Source of the DNA: Lachnoclostridium sp. UBA5725
Lineage (GTDB): Bacteria; Bacillota; Clostridia; Lachnospirales; Lachnospiraceae
Direction of reading: 5' to 3'
DNA length: 15,560 nucleotides
Assembly: GCA_002419585.1 (NCBI GenBank)
Contig: DIGJ01000041.1
Coordinates: 1 to 15,560 of the forward strand
The notes beneath the pieces were generated by a model that saw only the letters and a program-made list of their open reading frames with translations, was not told where the DNA came from and searched no databases. Positions 13,836 to 15,560 of the stretch are shown one piece after another (the first letter of the stretch is position 1; every line of letters starts with the position of its first letter). The position numbers and the translations under genes are program-made.

Positions 13836-14315
13836 ATGAGCGAAAAAGAACAAGATATTATTGTAGAAAAGGTTAATGGTTTGCAGAATAATTTGCAAGA
13901 TAATTTTTGGAGTTATTTTGAAGAAGGAGAAGAAGGAGAATCAGACAAAAAGGAATTTCCAACTCCATTTTTTCAAATCATAGGGATTCTAGCAGAAGAT
14001 TGTGATTACAACTTATATGCTTGTTATTCAGACGGAAGTAGACTTTTTGTTAAGGGTAATCGTGGCGATGAGCAAAATGAATTGATGCTTAGATATGGTA
14101 GAGTTGGAAGTAGTTTGGTGGTTGCTAGAGTAGAATTTATTAATCGTAGGCAAGGTAAGATGACCGAGCTACTTCGGATATTGAAAGCAATCCAAAAGAG
14201 ATATGGCATTGAAGAGATTAAGATTGAATCTGTATTAACCGATGAAATGAAACAATGGTGCAAAAAGAATGGATTCAAGAAGGAAGAAGATTCACGTAAT
14301 TATTATATAAGATAA
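13836..14315 (+). CDS. GNAT-like acetyltransferase-domain protein
   Basis: This 159-residue protein looks like a divergent GNAT fold. The segment VVARVEFINRRQGKMTELLRILKAI (95-119) contains the acetyl-CoA pyrophosphate-binding loop R-R-Q-G-K-M (104-109) in place of the usual R/Q-x-x-G-x-G/A. ESVLTDEMKQWCKKNGFKKE (131-150) fits the end of a GNAT domain (helix, then GF strand). The first 40 residues are acidic and probably disordered (WSYFEEGEEGESDKKE). Similar proteins occur in plasmid and phage regions of Firmicutes. The substrate is unknown, and the acidic N-terminus is unusual for small-molecule GNATs. AGAAGGAGATAAG precedes the ATG. It lies 68 bp after the HNH gene. Confidence 0.6.
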   Translation: MSEKEQDIIVEKVNGLQNNLQDNFWSYFEEGEEGESDKKEFPTPFFQIIGILAEDCDYNLYACYSDGSRLFVKGNRGDEQNELMLRYGRVGSSLVVARVEFINRRQGKMTELLRILKAIQKRYGIEEIKIESVLTDEMKQWCKKNGFKKEEDSRNYYIR

Positions 14316-14355
14316 TGTATACATAAGTAATGAACATGAATTTGGGAGGAAAAGC

Positions 14356-14832
14356 ATGAAACGATGGAGTAAAATAAAAGCACAGTTGAACCTTATAAAT
14401 GACCCTAGCTTGGACTTCCAGATTCATTGCTCGGCTTACCGAATGAAAAGCCAACATGGCTCAACTGATTTACCAAGATACTGGATTACATTAGGAAAGA
14501 ATATTATATTTGATTATCCAAAGCAGTTTCTGAATCAAGAGATAGAGCTTCCAGAGGAATGGAATAGGAAAGATAATAATACGCTTGGAGATTTTTACCC
14601 ATATCGCAATGACGTTAGTTCTATTTCAGAGCTTATCCGAGAGTATATTGATACTCCTGTTAAGGAATTATTAGATAAGAAATTTGAATCGGATGCATGG
14701 GGATTAACAGATATCTTAAAGGCAGCAGATAAAAGAATGGGTATTAAAAGGCTGGTTGATAAGTTTAAATATGCGGAAAGTGAAGCAGTAAAAGCTATCC
14801 TGTTGAAGCGTATGGGCAAAGGGGAAAAATAG
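14356..14832 (+). CDS. SF0329-like conserved hypothetical protein
   Basis: This 158-residue protein resembles a family I recall as 'SF0329 family protein', after a Shigella flexneri member. Matching features are MKRWSKIKAQL at the start, then LDFQIHCSAYRMKSQHGSTD, LPRYWITLGKNIIFDYPKQF, and later YPYRNDVSSISELIREYIDTP with WGLTDILKAADKR. No catalytic motif, membrane segment or signal peptide is visible; function unknown. The family is scattered across distant bacteria, which suits horizontal transfer. GGGAGGAAAAG lies before the ATG. It follows the GNAT-like gene by 40 bp on the same strand and is the last intact gene of the island. Confidence 0.65.
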   Translation: MKRWSKIKAQLNLINDPSLDFQIHCSAYRMKSQHGSTDLPRYWITLGKNIIFDYPKQFLNQEIELPEEWNRKDNNTLGDFYPYRNDVSSISELIREYIDTPVKELLDKKFESDAWGLTDILKAADKRMGIKRLVDKFKYAESEAVKAILLKRMGKGEK

Positions 14833-14878
14833 AAGTTCCACAGTTGTGAGACAATACATTTTATACATGTAGATTAAA

Positions 14879-15012
14879 TCTCTGAAAGAAAATCAGTATA
14901 AGGCTGGTGGAGATGAAAAGCCAAATCAGAAGTTGTAAAATAGCTTGAGCCAAATTTGGTACAACCTATTGATAAACCAAAGCGTCAAGATAACAATTCT
15001 AATCGATTGAGA
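14879..15012 (+). pseudogene. Relic related to the N-terminus of the ParB-like protein
   Basis: From 14879 one frame reads SLKENQYKAGGDEKPNQKL and then stops at 14936; the parent-like gene has SAKENQIKSGKEYG. From 14950 another frame reads PNLVQPIDKPKRQDNNSN, against PNLVETVDKPKRQDNEVN at 10316-10369. At the DNA level the second part is about 80% identical over 54 bp, with CCAAATTTGGT and CCAAAGCGTCAAGATAA identical. A stop, a frameshift and loss of everything upstream make it a pseudogene. It marks the right side of the island and may be debris from an earlier, related element. Confidence 0.65.
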
Positions 15013-15133
15013 GGTCGAAGATTTGCTAGTGATTTTATCTTTTTGCTTATTAGAGTAATCGATAATAAGAGCTAAATGAATATTGATAGGTGGAAGTATT
15101 AATGGAATAAAAAATAGATACTTTTTTTCGTAG

Positions 15134-15142
15134 TGGTATAAT
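15134..15142 (+). promoter_or_regulatory. Extended -10 promoter of the flavodoxin gene
   Basis: TGG followed by TATAAT (15137-15142) is an extended -10 element 89 bp upstream of the ATG. No good -35 is visible at the right distance, which extended -10 promoters tolerate. Confidence 0.5.
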
Positions 15143-15230
15143 ATGTTTATTGATTCACTGTAGTTTACAACAACTAACAAACGATTTTATAGTAACGTAG
15201 TGGCAAATAGGAATTTATGGAGGAAATATA

Positions 15231-15560
15231 ATGTCAAAGAAAGTATTGATAATTTCGTCGAGTTTGCGTAATAGAAGCAACTCAGATAAATTGGCAGATG
15301 CATTTGCGGAAGGTGTGAAAAAAGCGGGACATTTGGTAGAAAAAATAAATCTGAAAGATATGGACTGGAACTTTTGCAAGGGTTGTCTTGCCTGTTACAA
15401 AACAAAAACTGGGCATTGTGTTCAGAAAGATGACGTAGATGAAGTGATTCAAAAGGTCAGAGAAGCGGACGTACTTTGTTTTGGTTCACCACTATAATAC
15501 TATAATCTTTGTGGACAGCTCAAAGCATTTCTTGACCGTGTAAATCCGTTACTTGTTTTG
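15231..15560 (+). pseudogene. Flavodoxin/NADPH-dependent FMN reductase family gene, broken by a stop and cut by the window edge
   Basis: The first 88 codons encode a flavodoxin-like fold: beta-1 and phosphate loop KVLIISSSLRNRSNSDKL (4-21), then the cysteine cluster CKGCLACYKTKTGHC (C49, C52, C55, C63) followed by VQKDDVDEVIQKVREADVLCFGSPL. A TAA at 15495-15497 ends the frame exactly where the family has a Tyr-rich segment (P-I/L-Y-Y-Y). The same frame then continues YYNLCGQLKAFLDRVNPLLV to the edge, which is normal family sequence. A single change of TAT or TAC to TAA explains it. The family reduces quinones, nitro compounds or Fe-S partners using FMN. TGGAGGAAATATA precedes the ATG. A sequencing error is possible; if not, the product is truncated before much of the FMN site. 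Confidence 0.75.

Noticed and set aside
15190..15210. Third copy of the 18-bp control-region repeat near 15190 (TAACGTAGTGGCAAATA)
   Set aside because: Only loosely similar to TCGTTAAGTGGTAAACAA with several mismatches; expected by chance in AT-rich DNA.

Overview
The window looks like chromosomal DNA from a low-GC Gram-positive anaerobe of the Clostridia, probably Lachnospiraceae or a close relative. The support is AT-rich sequence, strong AGGAGG-type ribosome binding sites, sigma-A promoters, a NifU-like protein paired with a GGGtGRT-family protein, a LUD-domain protein and a TopB-type topoisomerase. The lineage is an inference; no rRNA or tRNA gene was seen.

Left part (1-3210): a MATE efflux pump on the minus strand faces away from a padR-type regulator. 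They share a 112-bp intergenic region with two opposing promoters and two palindromes. A small membrane-anchored protein of unknown function follows. The block is flanked by an 88% identical 144-bp direct repeat (53-196 and 3066-3209) that includes the last codons of the MATE gene. The right-hand copy therefore carries the tail of a second, otherwise missing MATE gene, and it is mirrored by a third, inverted copy around a strong hairpin.

Middle part (3225-8750): ordinary chromosomal genes, all on the plus strand. First come a LUD-domain protein, a 49-residue membrane peptide, DNA topoisomerase III and a left-handed beta-helix sugar-nucleotide-type protein, tightly packed and probably one operon. 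Then come a NifU-like Fe-S scaffold protein and a GGGtGRT-family protein, ending at a clear terminator.

Right part (8772-about 15010): an accessory island. It begins directly after the terminator with a tyrosine recombinase. A 500-bp AT-rich control region with repeats and palindromes follows, then a ParB-like protein with a foreign N-terminus, an overlapping SF2 helicase, a structured intergenic stretch, an HNH endonuclease, a GNAT-like protein and an SF0329-like protein. Near its right side is a decayed relic carrying the same sequence as the odd N-terminus of the ParB-like protein. Integrase, ParB-like protein and helicase suggest a small integrated plasmid-like or satellite element; no relaxase, capsid, terminase or toxin gene is visible.

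The right edge holds a flavodoxin-family gene with its own promoter. It is broken by an in-frame stop, after which recognisable family sequence continues to the end of the window.
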